Positions 24,110 through 33,672 of a DNA stretch of 64,000 nt are shown one piece after another (within the stretch, counting starts at the first letter, position 1; every line of letters begins with the position of its first letter). This stretch comes from JAGNXB01 sp964471595. Its GTDB lineage: Bacteria > Bacteroidota > Bacteroidia > Chitinophagales > Saprospiraceae. The translations under genes were made by a program, and so were the position numbers. The notes under the pieces are model-generated. The model saw only the letters and a program-made list of their open reading frames with translations. It searched no databases and was not told the origin of the DNA. The stretch spans positions 21,565 to 85,564 of the forward strand of contig CAYYGN010000012.1 in the NCBI GenBank assembly GCA_964471595.1. Reading direction: 5' to 3'.

Positions 24110-27100
24110 TCAGGACATTGTGGTAGTGGACTCGTTGGTAATGTGTTGCTGCAGGGCAGACAGGATATGGCGGGCCTCCTTAAGGTGGGGGACGCCGTCC
24201 CGGGCGGCAATCAGCATTTGGCGGTTTTGTTTGACGGAAAATCCTGTAGAGGCGTCTGCCATCACGGCCATAAGCCGTTTGAACAAGGGACTGTCATAAT
24301 AGGACGAACGAGGATTATGAATGAAATAAGCCCTGAGTTTGCCTTGTCGCAGAGTGAGTCTTTCAAAACCAAGTTCCTTGCAAATCCACCGGAGGCGAAG
24401 GCCGTCGAAGAGTTCCTTTACCGGATCCGGAATGAGGCCAAAACGATCACCGATCATGTCGCTGAAAGCCTGGAGATCTTCCTCGGTTTCGATCTGGTCC
24501 AGTTGGGTGTACAGACTGAGACGTTCCTGAATATTGGTGACGTAGTCATCCGGAATGTGCATTTCCGCGTCGGTGTCAATGGTTACTTCCCGGATCCAGA
24601 TACGATCCTTCTCTTGTTCCTGGCGGAAGGTTTCGGCAAAATCTTCTTCTTTGAGTTCCTGAATGGCTTCATCCAGGATACGCTGGTAAGTTTCGAATCC
24701 GATCTCTGAAATGAACCCGCTTTGTTCGGCACCGAGCATATTGCCGGCACCCCGGATGTCGAGGTCCCGCATGGCGATCTGGAATCCGCTGCCGAGATCG
24801 GAAAAATCTTCAATGGTTTTGATCCTTTTACGCGCTTCGGGTGTCAGGACGGACAACGGAGGGTGGATCAAATAACAATAAGCTTTGGTATTTGACCGAC
24901 CGACACGTCCCCGTAGTTGGTGCAGATCGCTGAGTCCGTATTGGTGGGCATTATGGATGATGATGGTGTTGGCATTGGGAATATCGAGACCGGTTTCGAT
25001 AATATTGGTACTGACGAGTACATCGAAGGCGCCTTCGATAAATGCCGTGAGGGTTTTTTCCAATTGATTGGATTCCATTTGGCCGTGGGCCACGGCGACC
25101 CGGACTCCGGGACACATGCGCATGACCATTTCGGCCGTCTCGCCCAGGCTTTTGACGCGGTTATGAACAAAAAACACCTGCCCGCCCCGGTTGACTTCAT
25201 ATTCGATGACATCCCGGATAAAGGGTTCGTGAAAAATCCTGGATTCGGTATGGATGGGCTGGCGATTGGGCGGCGGAGTACGAATGATGGACATGTCACG
25301 GGCCGCCATGAGCGAAAATTGCAGAGTCCGTGGAATGGGGGTAGCCGTGAGGGTGAGGGTATCCACATTGACTCTCAGGGAGCGCAATTTTTCTTTGGAA
25401 GCGACACCAAATTTCTGTTCCTCATCGATAATCAACAGACCCAGATCCCGAAAGATGACTTCTTTGGAGAGGAGGGCGTGGGTGCCTATGATCACATCGA
25501 TGCCGCCGTCCTTGAGATGGTGGAGGATTTGTTTTTTGTCGGATGCGCTGCGAAAGCGGTTGAGATAATCGACCGTACAACCAAATTCAGCCAGACGGCC
25601 GGAAAAGGTGCGGAAGTGCTGCAGGGCAAGTATGGTGGTAGGAACCAGTACGGCTACCTGCTTTCCGTTGACGACCGCTTTGAAAGCGGCACGGATGGCC
25701 ACTTCCGTTTTTCCGAATCCCACATCTCCACAAACCAGACGATCCATGGGATGCGGCTTTTCCATATCCGACTTGACTTCCTGAGTGGCGGTAAATTGGT
25801 CGGGGGTGTCTTCGTACAGGAATGAAGCCTCCAATTCATTTTGAAGATATCCATCCGGGGCAAAGGCAAAACCGGCAGTTGCCCTTCTGCGCGCGTAAAG
25901 AGAAATGAGTTCGCGGGCGATATCCTTGACCTTTCGTTTGGTCTTGGCCTTGAGGTTTTTCCAGGACTCGGATCCCAGTTTACTGAGTTGTGGCTCGGTG
26001 CCTTCCTTGCCCACATACCGCGCCAATTTGTGGAGGGAATTTATCCCTACATACAGGATGTCATTGTTTTTGTAAATGATCCGGACGGATTCCTGGACGT
26101 GGCCATTGACCTCGATTTTTTCAAGACCGCTGTACCGTCCGACCCCATGGTCGATATGGGTGACAAAATCACCGGGACTCAGTTCGCGCAGCATGCGCAG
26201 GTTGATGGCCTGATCGCGGGTAAATCCCCTGCGCAATTTGAAGGCGTGGAACCGATTGAATATCTGGTGGTCGGTGTAGCAGAGTACTTTGAGTCTGTCG
26301 TCAATGAAACCCTGGTGGATGGCTTTGATCACCGGATGGATGATGATGCTGGCTTCCAATTCTTCGAAAATCGCATGAAACCGCTCTATCTGGCGGGGGT
26401 TGTCGGTGAAAAGAAAAAAGGAATACCCTTTGCGATGATGTTCACGCAGGTCCTCGATAAGAAGTTTGAAATTTTTGTTGAAGTGAGGCTGTGGCCTGCC
26501 TCCCATTTCCAATTGGATATCCGGCACCATTTCCGGAGGAAGATTGGCGGTACAAACAAGGCCATAGCGGCTGATCGCGTCGATAATATCTCCGGGTGAT
26601 ACCAAAGGTTTTTCCCTGAAAAAGGCGGCAAGGGTTTCTTGTTCGCCAGGCAGCAGATCGGGGGTAAAATCAATGGCCTGTCGGTAGGCCGACTCACACC
26701 GTTCCAATACAAATACCGGGTCCTCCATCCACAAGGTGGTCTTGGGCGGGAGGATATCCAGCAGGTTGGTTTTTTGGCCGGGTTCGTATCCGCGGTGGGC
26801 ATCGGGAATGATATTGACCCGTTCGACGCGCTGACGGGATAATTGGGTCAGGGGATCGAAAGTGCGGATGCTTTCCACCTCCACATCGAAGAGTTCTACC
26901 CTGTAGGGCCATTCATTGCCATAGGAAAAAATATCCACGATGCCGCCTCGGATGGAAAACTGTCCGGGTTCGTAAACAAAATCGACTTTTTCAAATCCGT
27001 ATTCAAGCAATAATTCGAGGGCAAAATCCAGGTCGAGATTTTCTCCACGTACGATACTGATCCGGTTTTTTTGGAGCGCTTCCGGTTGGAGGACCTTTTC

Positions 27101-27496
27101 GATGAGGGCCTCCGGGTAAGTGACCACTATTTCAGGAACGGGATTTCCTGTACTCAGCTGGTTGACCACCTCGGTGCGCTGCAGCACGTTGTGGCTGCTG
27201 ATTTCGGCGAAATATCCCGGGCGTTTGAAAGAGTCGGGGAGCAAACGCACCGGACGGTCCGGCATCAGATTGTCGAGGGTATTTTGCAGATAGGCGGCTT
27301 CCTCCTGATCGCGGGCAATCCAGAGGTGCTGTCCGGGTTGCTGTAGATAGACGGCCAGCAATACGAGGCAGGCTTGTGAACCGGCCAGTTTCTGCAAATG
27401 AACGCGGCGTGGGCCGGTTTCATTCAACGCTTGAGCCAGTTGCCGGATGGTGTCATCCTGTCGGTAGGCGCTGAGAAGTTGATCCAGTTGATCCAC
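24110..27496 (-). CDS. mfd: Transcription-repair coupling factor Mfd
   Basis: 1128 residues, normal length. An N-terminal UvrB-homology region is followed by the CarD-type RNAP interaction domain (about 440-510, SPGDFVTHIDHGVGRY). The motor has Walker A GDVGFGKT near 602 and the DEEQ box IDEEQKFGV. GVRVAVAHGQM and HQLRGRVGRS complete helicase motifs V/VI, and a TRCF C-terminal domain ends the protein. Mfd displaces RNA polymerase stalled at lesions and recruits UvrA. Start GTG 27496, with TACCTTTG only 4 nt upstream. It is divergent-adjacent to nothing on the plus strand and convergent with the LysE-like gene. Confidence 0.96.
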   Translation of the reverse strand: MDQLDQLLSAYRQDDTIRQLAQALNETGPRRVHLQKLAGSQACLVLLAVYLQQPGQHLWIARDQEEAAYLQNTLDNLMPDRPVRLLPDSFKRPGYFAEISSHNVLQRTEVVNQLSTGNPVPEIVVTYPEALIEKVLQPEALQKNRISIVRGENLDLDFALELLLEYGFEKVDFVYEPGQFSIRGGIVDIFSYGNEWPYRVELFDVEVESIRTFDPLTQLSRQRVERVNIIPDAHRGYEPGQKTNLLDILPPKTTLWMEDPVFVLERCESAYRQAIDFTPDLLPGEQETLAAFFREKPLVSPGDIIDAISRYGLVCTANLPPEMVPDIQLEMGGRPQPHFNKNFKLLIEDLREHHRKGYSFFLFTDNPRQIERFHAIFEELEASIIIHPVIKAIHQGFIDDRLKVLCYTDHQIFNRFHAFKLRRGFTRDQAINLRMLRELSPGDFVTHIDHGVGRYSGLEKIEVNGHVQESVRIIYKNNDILYVGINSLHKLARYVGKEGTEPQLSKLGSESWKNLKAKTKRKVKDIARELISLYARRRATAGFAFAPDGYLQNELEASFLYEDTPDQFTATQEVKSDMEKPHPMDRLVCGDVGFGKTEVAIRAAFKAVVNGKQVAVLVPTTILALQHFRTFSGRLAEFGCTVDYLNRFRSASDKKQILHHLKDGGIDVIIGTHALLSKEVIFRDLGLLIIDEEQKFGVASKEKLRSLRVNVDTLTLTATPIPRTLQFSLMAARDMSIIRTPPPNRQPIHTESRIFHEPFIRDVIEYEVNRGGQVFFVHNRVKSLGETAEMVMRMCPGVRVAVAHGQMESNQLEKTLTAFIEGAFDVLVSTNIIETGLDIPNANTIIIHNAHQYGLSDLHQLRGRVGRSNTKAYCYLIHPPLSVLTPEARKRIKTIEDFSDLGSGFQIAMRDLDIRGAGNMLGAEQSGFISEIGFETYQRILDEAIQELKEEDFAETFRQEQEKDRIWIREVTIDTDAEMHIPDDYVTNIQERLSLYTQLDQIETEEDLQAFSDMIGDRFGLIPDPVKELFDGLRLRWICKELGFERLTLRQGKLRAYFIHNPRSSYYDSPLFKRLMAVMADASTGFSVKQNRQMLIAARDGVPHLKEARHILSALQQHITNESTTTMS

Positions 27497-27500
27497 GTCC

Positions 27501-27508
27501 CAAAGGTA
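27501..27508 (-). promoter_or_regulatory. Candidate -7 promoter element 4 nt before the mfd GTG
   Basis: The minus strand reads TACCTTTG, exact to TAnnTTTG, with the 4-nt spacer GGAC before the GTG. It suggests a leaderless mRNA or a start codon further in. Confidence 0.5.
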
Positions 27509-27529
27509 CCACCCCCCTGCGTTAATGCC

Positions 27530-29737
27530 CTAACGAGGGATATCCAATGCGGATTCTACGGCCTTCAAAGCCTTCTGGTTGGCCGGGTTTTCCCAGGCCG
27601 TCAGAATGTCATGTTTTTCTCTCCGTGTGAGGTGGAAGGAGAGGGACGGAGGGGGTAGTCCGGACTGAGGCTGGTAGATGAACCGAACAACCCGCAGGGG
27701 TGTGTCCCCGAGCGTTTCTTTCAGCAGGCTTGTGCCGGCATCCTGTTCGAAATCCTGAAACCGCGAGGGTTGCCCCAGAAGCCCAAATGGTTTGAACCAC
27801 TCTCCGATCCATCCCTGGCGGCGGTCGGATCCGGGTTCGGGGTCCTTTTCCCAACAACGGATCTGGACCAGGACTACCCCTGATGTATTCCGGCGAATCC
27901 ATTCGCGGTGTTGCTGGATCAGCCGGACAGCAAGGGAAGCGCCGTAATTGTCCCGGATACCGGCATCAATGATGTCAATGACCGGATCAGAGGGCATGCT
28001 GACGGCGGGCAGGATGTAGGGGAAGGTGGCGTTCATCCTAAGCGCCGTGCTGAAAGGCAAATCCATGGGATTCAGATGGCGGAAGAACCGGCCGAAATCA
28101 ACGGCATCCACGGCAAAGTGTCCGGCAGGGGGATCGCCATGTGGCGGACGGCACAAATGACTGACGCCTTGCGGACTGATCAGCAAACGCCGACCGTCAT
28201 GGAGGATGGAGGGTGTAATGAAAAGCAAAGGTATCTCGCCGTTGGCTTCCGGCTCCCGGTATGCACCCAAACGGGCTGGAAATACGTTGCCCGTATTTTC
28301 CATCCATTGGCGCTCGAAATGGAAGCCGCGATCTTTGATAATCTGTCCGTCCCGTGAGGGTACCGGCGTACCGAAATGGAAAATATCATTGCTGACCAGG
28401 CTGAAGGCGACAGAATTGAGGAGGTCAAGGCCGATTTGATCGAGATACCGGTCATGGGTCCATGACGGAAGCATGCCCTTTTGTTCCCTCCACCACAATT
28501 CCCGAAGAAAGGCAAGAGCGAGGACACCTCCCGAAGCGCCGGTCAGGGCCGCTGTGCGGGTGACCAGTCCTCCGGGTATGGCACGATCGAGTTGCCGGGC
28601 CACTTGCATGGTCCACAGGGCGGCCCTGAGGCCACCCCCACTGGCCGTCACGATCACCAGGGGAGGCAATGGGTTTTCCTGACGTGCCTTCCATGCCTCC
28701 AGAATGGATTCCATGGCTTGCCGGTCTTTCCGGATTGCGGTGGTGTCGAGCAGACTGTCCAGGGCCTCGTTGGTGTAGGCGGGCAGCGGCATCCCTTTCT
28801 CCACGGGTCCCATCGGCGCCGTGGGACGCCGGACCGCCCACCGCCCGCTGGCCCCTTCCAGTACGGCCAGCAGCAAAAGAAATACCATGAAACGCCAGGG
28901 TCCGAACCAATAAGAGATGGCGCCGATCATCGCCAGGCCCACGGACAGAAGGATCAGCAGGGAAGCCCCTGCAGGGATACGGACCCAATCGAGTTCGGCC
29001 ATACGGCCAAGCAGAATGAGGATTACCATCCCTACTACCTGAAGGAACAGCGTATTAAGATGATTTTGCCGGTAAATATCCCTTATGACACCGGTTTCTT
29101 CTCCGGTGAGTGTGCGGGTACGCCGGAAGTGCCCTCGGGCGGAGATATAATTTTCCACCCCCCAGTTTTCTTTGCCCGGATCCCTGTCCTCTCTTTTTTC
29201 CATCTGTTTGGACAGGCGATGGCCAAAGTGGTAGATGTCTTTATTAGTCAGAGTGAGATACAAAGACAGGATCACCATGATGAGCACACAACCTCCCAGA
29301 AAGGCGAGGAGATTCAGAAGGGCTTCCTCACGGCTGAATCCACCTTCACTGACCTGAATCATTCCTGACAGGATCAGGTAGTGCACGGTCATGGCGAGAG
29401 GCAGCAGACTGTTGTTGAAGGAAAAGAGGCGCAGGGGCCAGGACAGTGTCCCGAGAAAAGGGAATCTGCGGGCATATAGCAGATAGGTGACCAGGTTCCA
29501 CGTCATCCACAATCCGCCAAAAGTTCCACCCAGAAGCGAATAGCTCAGCGGAGAGGTCTCTCCGCGATATTCAGGAAGTAAAAGCAGGAGCCGTATGCCG
29601 AAAAGGGAAAATACGGCACCGTGCAGGATGAGGACGATGAAAATCCAAAACAGGACGAGAATAAAATGCTCCCTGAAGTGAAGGAGCAACAGCCGGAAGG
29701 CAAATGAATGAAGGACATTATGGAGCCATCTCTTCAT
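27530..29737 (-). CDS. Membrane-anchored patatin-like phospholipase
   Basis: 735 residues from ATG 29737; an in-frame ATG at 29785 is possible. The N-terminal half has about 7-8 membrane segments (residues about 15-330). The C-terminal half is a patatin domain with the oxyanion glycine motif TASGGGLRAALW, the nucleophile elbow TGASGGVLAL (Ser in GASGG) and the catalytic Asp in DAGIRDNYG. It would be a lipid acyl hydrolase anchored in the inner membrane. The start overlaps the stop of the CNNM/CBS gene by 20 nt, so the two are co-transcribed. The fusion of a large membrane domain to patatin is less common than soluble patatins. Confidence 0.87.
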   Translation of the reverse strand: MKRWLHNVLHSFAFRLLLLHFREHFILVLFWIFIVLILHGAVFSLFGIRLLLLLPEYRGETSPLSYSLLGGTFGGLWMTWNLVTYLLYARRFPFLGTLSWPLRLFSFNNSLLPLAMTVHYLILSGMIQVSEGGFSREEALLNLLAFLGGCVLIMVILSLYLTLTNKDIYHFGHRLSKQMEKREDRDPGKENWGVENYISARGHFRRTRTLTGEETGVIRDIYRQNHLNTLFLQVVGMVILILLGRMAELDWVRIPAGASLLILLSVGLAMIGAISYWFGPWRFMVFLLLLAVLEGASGRWAVRRPTAPMGPVEKGMPLPAYTNEALDSLLDTTAIRKDRQAMESILEAWKARQENPLPPLVIVTASGGGLRAALWTMQVARQLDRAIPGGLVTRTAALTGASGGVLALAFLRELWWREQKGMLPSWTHDRYLDQIGLDLLNSVAFSLVSNDIFHFGTPVPSRDGQIIKDRGFHFERQWMENTGNVFPARLGAYREPEANGEIPLLFITPSILHDGRRLLISPQGVSHLCRPPHGDPPAGHFAVDAVDFGRFFRHLNPMDLPFSTALRMNATFPYILPAVSMPSDPVIDIIDAGIRDNYGASLAVRLIQQHREWIRRNTSGVVLVQIRCWEKDPEPGSDRRQGWIGEWFKPFGLLGQPSRFQDFEQDAGTSLLKETLGDTPLRVVRFIYQPQSGLPPPSLSFHLTRREKHDILTAWENPANQKALKAVESALDIPR

Positions 29738-30977
29738 CTTCGGGCCCCAGTCGGTGTACGTGGATGATTTCGATTTTCTTGTCACTCACTTTTTCAAGGA
29801 CAAAACGGTAAGGAGGCAGGACGATTTCGGTGCCCTCCTCAGGAATATGTTCGGTAGTGATGACGAGATAGCCGGAAAGCGTATGATATTCCCCTTTGGG
29901 CAATTGCAATTCCGGGTATTTTTCATTCAGGTAATCGATCTCCAGACGTCCCGAAAAGCGGTAATTCCCGTCTCCCCATTTTTCTTCGGTGTATTCTTCG
30001 TCATCGTGTTCATCCTCGATTTCTCCAAAAATCTGTTCGAGGATGTCCTCCATGGTAATGATGCCTGATGTGCCGCCGTATTCATCCACCACGCAAGCCA
30101 GGCTGGTTTTTTCCTTGATGAAAAGATTTAGCAAATCCTGGACTTTCATGGACTCGGGGACAAAAGGAATTTGAAAGATCATTTTGCGGATACTTCCCTT
30201 TCCGTTGAGCATTTGTTGGTGGTGGACATAACCGAGAACATTGTCTATTTCGCCGTCTATGACCAAGAGCCGGGATAATTTGCTCTCCACGAAGAGTTTT
30301 CGCAATTCATCCAATCCGTCGTTGACGTCAACCGCCTCGATTTCCGTGCGCGGCACCATGCAGTCTTTGACCCTCACCTGTTTGAGATGGAGGGCTTTTC
30401 CGAACAAGTCGGTGTCTATACGTGTTTCGGAAAAACTCTGGGAGTCCCGAACGAGGCTCTCGAGTTCCAGTCGGCTGAATGTATTGTCCTGGAAGTTCTC
30501 TGTGGTTTTGGTCAGCAGCCGTAGCAGCCGGTTGGACAACCAGGTAAGCGCTCCGGCAGGAAGGGCAAACAAAAATGTCAGAATCCGCACGGGTACGGCC
30601 AGATTGTAGAGTACCACTTCTCCATACGTCCTGAAAATTACCTTCGGAAGGAATTCGCCGAAGATCAGTACAATGATTGTTCCGGTCAGGGTAATGAGGA
30701 ACGGCGTCAGGAATTCTTCTCCGAAAAGAGGAGTGTAAACCGGAGTGAGGAGTGAGGAGAGCAGGAGGGTAAAAATGACAAGGGCGATATTGTTGCCCAC
30801 CAGCATGGATCCCAGGAAGCGGGACGGATCGGCATAAAATCGCGAAATCAGCCGGGAGCGCAGGCCACCTTGTTGTTTTTTGAGTTCCACCCTCAGTTTG
30901 CTGGCTGAGACATAAGCGATTTCAACGCCCGAGAACAGGGCGGAAAGAAGCAACGTGACCAGCAAGGCAATAATCAT
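29718..30977 (-). CDS. CNNM/HlyC-type membrane protein with CBS pair
   Basis: 419 residues. A CNNM transmembrane domain (about 1-180: LLLSALFSGVEIAYVSASKL, MLVGNNIALVIFTLLL, FGEFLPKVIF) is followed by two CBS motifs (VKDCMVPRTEIEAV, EKTSLACVVDEYGGTSGIIT) and a CorC_HlyC C-terminal domain. Relatives include Mg2+/Co2+ efflux proteins and GldE of gliding bacteria. Which of these applies cannot be decided from sequence alone. It shares the 3' end with the downstream patatin gene. A TACCTTTA element lies 7 nt upstream of the ATG. Confidence 0.88.
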   Translation of the reverse strand: MIIALLVTLLLSALFSGVEIAYVSASKLRVELKKQQGGLRSRLISRFYADPSRFLGSMLVGNNIALVIFTLLLSSLLTPVYTPLFGEEFLTPFLITLTGTIIVLIFGEFLPKVIFRTYGEVVLYNLAVPVRILTFLFALPAGALTWLSNRLLRLLTKTTENFQDNTFSRLELESLVRDSQSFSETRIDTDLFGKALHLKQVRVKDCMVPRTEIEAVDVNDGLDELRKLFVESKLSRLLVIDGEIDNVLGYVHHQQMLNGKGSIRKMIFQIPFVPESMKVQDLLNLFIKEKTSLACVVDEYGGTSGIITMEDILEQIFGEIEDEHDDEEYTEEKWGDGNYRFSGRLEIDYLNEKYPELQLPKGEYHTLSGYLVITTEHIPEEGTEIVLPPYRFVLEKVSDKKIEIIHVHRLGPEDEEMAP

Positions 30978-30984
30978 GATCTGG

Positions 30985-30992
30985 TAAAGGTA
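30985..30992 (-). promoter_or_regulatory. Candidate -7 element 7 nt before the CNNM/CBS start
   Basis: The minus strand reads TACCTTTA, one base from TAnnTTTG. The same octamer occurs upstream of the DUF6029 gene (33613-33620). Confidence 0.35.
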
Positions 30993-31021
30993 GATGGGTC
31001 GTTGACGGAAATTACAATGTA

Positions 31022-31056
31022 CGGGTAAACGGGAAGCCGGCGCTTCAGGTTACCCG
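31022..31056. repeat. Nested inverted repeat downstream of the Omp28 gene
   Basis: Outer arms cgggtaa (31022-31028) and ttacccg (31050-31056) enclose a perfect inner hairpin gaagc-cggc-gcttc (31033-31046). It begins 12 nt after the Omp28 stop. No T-run follows on the minus strand, so it may be an mRNA-end structure or a weak terminator. Confidence 0.6.
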
Positions 31057-31068
31057 GATGGCGGCATT

Positions 31069-31899
31069 TCAAGGAAACAGTTTCCTTTTGGCCGCCTGGT
31101 ACACATACCTTGTATTGCCATCCGAAATGAAGGCGACCAACTCGCATTTATCTTCCTTCCAATCGGCGGGCAAAGTGCGGGAGCCCTGGTAGAGTAGGGT
31201 TTGGCCCGCCGTTGCTCCGGGCGCCAATACATCCCCTTCTGCGTTGGTATTGACCATCCCGCGCAGCACATGTTTGTGGACATATTCGGGAATTTCGCCC
31301 AGGATGGCGTCCTTTTGATAATCCACGATACCGCTCTCGGCAATCATCACGGTAATCCTGAGCGGATTATTGACGGCACGGCGGGCAATACCGGTTACCT
31401 GAACGGTCAGTTCACGCGTGGCGGGATCAAATTCCGGTTGCAGGTCAAGGCCGAAAGCGGCTTCCTGGGCGGTTTCCGCTTCTATATAAGCCGGCCATTT
31501 GGTGATGACATTATGCAGGCTTGTCTCGCCGGGAAAATTCCGCCGGTTGATGATGGAACTGGGATATCCTTTGTCGGGAGAGCCGAGGAAGGTATTCAGG
31601 GCATCGCCTTCCGGTGTACGAAAATCATACTTGCTTTTGTTGGGGATGGGGGTGGCGAAAAATCCGGTATGGATGGATACCACAGCGAGATTGTCCGGAT
31701 ACAGGATCAGGAGGTTTTCCAATTCCTCGCTGCCCGGCGGGCAAAAAATGCATTGGGCACCGGTGAATTCCTCTACGAGGACAACGCGGTCACCCAATCC
31801 GGTGGGCGGGCCGAACACCACATCCGGAGCTATTTCCTTGCAGCCGGTGAGCAGAAGGATCAAAAGCAAAAGGAAGGAATGGGCAGAGCGGGCATTCAT
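31069..31899 (-). CDS. Omp28-family outer membrane lipoprotein
   Basis: 276 residues from ATG 31899 (MNARSAHSFLLLLILLLTGC), with lipobox LLTGC at Cys20. The longer open frame to 32211 runs through the upstream gene and is rejected. The Omp28-type signature VLVEEFTGAQCIFCPPGSEELENL (thioredoxin-like, CxxC) is near residues 37-60, then HTGFFATPIPN. Omp28-related proteins are found in Bacteroidota; the CxxC motif suggests a redox or metal-related role, but no reaction is established. It begins 5 nt after the DUF6029 gene stop, so the two form a two-gene unit. Confidence 0.82.
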   Translation of the reverse strand: MNARSAHSFLLLLILLLTGCKEIAPDVVFGPPTGLGDRVVLVEEFTGAQCIFCPPGSEELENLLILYPDNLAVVSIHTGFFATPIPNKSKYDFRTPEGDALNTFLGSPDKGYPSSIINRRNFPGETSLHNVITKWPAYIEAETAQEAAFGLDLQPEFDPATRELTVQVTGIARRAVNNPLRITVMIAESGIVDYQKDAILGEIPEYVHKHVLRGMVNTNAEGDVLAPGATAGQTLLYQGSRTLPADWKEDKCELVAFISDGNTRYVYQAAKRKLFP

Positions 31900-31904
31900 C
31901 ACTG

Positions 31905-33590
31905 TCAGAAATTGGTTTGCATGTTCATCCGGAATCCGCTGAACGCTGGTTCGTAACGGCAAATACCGCCGGTACAGACGATTCCGTCCACCTGCTTGAT
32001 GTAGGAAAGGGCTACCCGGGTGGGTCCTGTGGCATAGAAGACATCTACTCTCGGGTAATGGACGGCTTTGACTTTTTGACGGGTATTGAGGTCGTATCGC
32101 CTGAAATTCCACATGTCCGCAACCGTAAACGTCCAATGCGGGGCAATGGTATATTCCAACAGACCGAACAGCCAGTTGCCATAATCCCTGGTGGGGGCAT
32201 CGTTGAGCCAACCGGTAAACATGGCCGAGAGTTCGGCACGAATGGCCCGGGTGTCATCAATGTTGTACTGGATGTCGGTATAAGGTGTCAAAGTACCGAT
32301 TCGTGCCGGACGGCCATCGACGATTTTCCCTTCGTAAATGAACTGGTTGTACCATTGGTGCTGAACGCCGGCCAGGATATTCCAGGCATCACCGGGTTTG
32401 GCGTTTACCTCGGTATAGACTTCCCGGTAGAACAGATCCTGCATGTCGAGGTCCATGATCTGGCTGTAATCCACATTGAAGGACCAACGATCGTTGAGGG
32501 CATAACGCAGGCTGACTTGTCCGGCCGTTTCGCCGATTTCCTGGGTGGCTGCATTATAACGTGCTGTCAGGCGGTAGGTATTGACGCGGGCCATGGGCGG
32601 GAGAAAATTGACCATACCCCTGAGTTGGTTGACAAAAGGATCCACGCGAAAGGTGAAGTCCTGAGTGCGTTTTGCCTCGACGATGACGCCCAGTCCGCCG
32701 GTATTGTATCCGAGGGAAGTGTAGAAGATGTTGCCGGGTCTTGATACGAGGCGGCCTTGCGTGACCGATCCGTTCCAGTTGTGTTTTTCGGCAAAGGGGT
32801 CGTAAAATACGTCATTGGTCTTGTAGGCCCCTTCGACATACCAGGTCACGTTGCCGGCCGAAAGGGTGTTGTAGATGGTGGCAGCCCGTGTATTGTATTC
32901 GGGGATGAAACCGTCTTCGGGGGTATAGCTTTCGATGGCGGCGATGATCTGGTTCATGGTGGCGTCATCGGTGGTGCGCATGACCACACCTGCACCCGGG
33001 ACGATGGACCAGGTCCCTTCGGCGTTGCCGGCAACGAATCCTTCCACGGCTGCGCCGGACAGGGTGGGATGATACGAGGAAAAGATATTGCGCTGTTTGC
33101 CGGAAAAAACCTTCACCTGCCAGTCATCCGAGATCTGATAACTGACCCGCGCACCATACAGCGCGTTGTCAATCGCCAAAGGGCGGGCTTCATAAGCCCT
33201 GAATATGACGCCGCTACCGATCTGGTCGTAAATATGTCCTCCCATGATGGTGAAATCGCCGATTTTCCGGCGGATGTACCAGCGCCCTATGCCCAGACCG
33301 TTGAAGGAGCCCAGCGGATCGAAAAGGTTGGTGTTGTTGAACAGGTCAAACCGCAGACCGACATCAAACCCCCAATTGGTATAGTCGAGATTGAGCCAGG
33401 ATTCATTGCCGAGCAATTGGCGATCATATCCAGGTGTATTGGCGGCGCCGATGGCCGAATCCCGCTGAAAAAAGTTGACGTTGGTCTGGAAGCTGCCACT
33501 CAATCGGCCGGCACTGGATTCCTGTGCCCATAGGGCAGTATTCCCGACCAGACCAAAAAGGGCAGGAAGAATCAAATATCTCATTTCCAT
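31905..33590 (-). CDS. DUF6029-type outer membrane beta-barrel protein
   Basis: 561 residues from ATG 33590 (second ATG 33584). A signal peptide ends TALWAQ. The mature protein is rich in alternating aromatic and Gly/Asn residues (VGLRFDLFNNTN, RWYIRRKIGDFTIMGGHIYDQ, VSLRYALNDRWSFNVDYSQI, TVADMWNFRRYD) and ends with Phe in NMQTNF, all typical of outer membrane barrels. The GGHIYDQIGSGVIFR motif and the Bacteroidota restriction fit the DUF6029 group. Partner of the Omp28 lipoprotein next door. A TACCTTTA element is 22 nt upstream. Confidence 0.82.
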   Translation of the reverse strand: MEMRYLILPALFGLVGNTALWAQESSAGRLSGSFQTNVNFFQRDSAIGAANTPGYDRQLLGNESWLNLDYTNWGFDVGLRFDLFNNTNLFDPLGSFNGLGIGRWYIRRKIGDFTIMGGHIYDQIGSGVIFRAYEARPLAIDNALYGARVSYQISDDWQVKVFSGKQRNIFSSYHPTLSGAAVEGFVAGNAEGTWSIVPGAGVVMRTTDDATMNQIIAAIESYTPEDGFIPEYNTRAATIYNTLSAGNVTWYVEGAYKTNDVFYDPFAEKHNWNGSVTQGRLVSRPGNIFYTSLGYNTGGLGVIVEAKRTQDFTFRVDPFVNQLRGMVNFLPPMARVNTYRLTARYNAATQEIGETAGQVSLRYALNDRWSFNVDYSQIMDLDMQDLFYREVYTEVNAKPGDAWNILAGVQHQWYNQFIYEGKIVDGRPARIGTLTPYTDIQYNIDDTRAIRAELSAMFTGWLNDAPTRDYGNWLFGLLEYTIAPHWTFTVADMWNFRRYDLNTRQKVKAVHYPRVDVFYATGPTRVALSYIKQVDGIVCTGGICRYEPAFSGFRMNMQTNF

Positions 33591-33612
33591 TCGCCAGGGT
33601 GCTATGGGCAGG

Positions 33613-33620
33613 TAAAGGTA
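33613..33620 (-). promoter_or_regulatory. Candidate -7 element of the DUF6029-Omp28 unit
   Basis: TACCTTTA on the minus strand, one mismatch to TAnnTTTG, 22 nt upstream of ATG 33590. It lies in the short divergent gap with the plus-strand gene at 33673. Confidence 0.35.
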
Positions 33621-33659
33621 ACGGTTACCATCCATTAAATCCGGGACCTGCACATTGTT

Positions 33660-33667
33660 GATCTTTG
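33660..33667 (+). promoter_or_regulatory. Candidate -7 element 5 nt before ATG 33673
   Basis: GATCTTTG, one mismatch to TAnnTTTG, followed by ccgcc and the ATG. The spacing again leaves almost no 5' untranslated region. Confidence 0.35.
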
Positions 33668-33672
33668 CCGCC

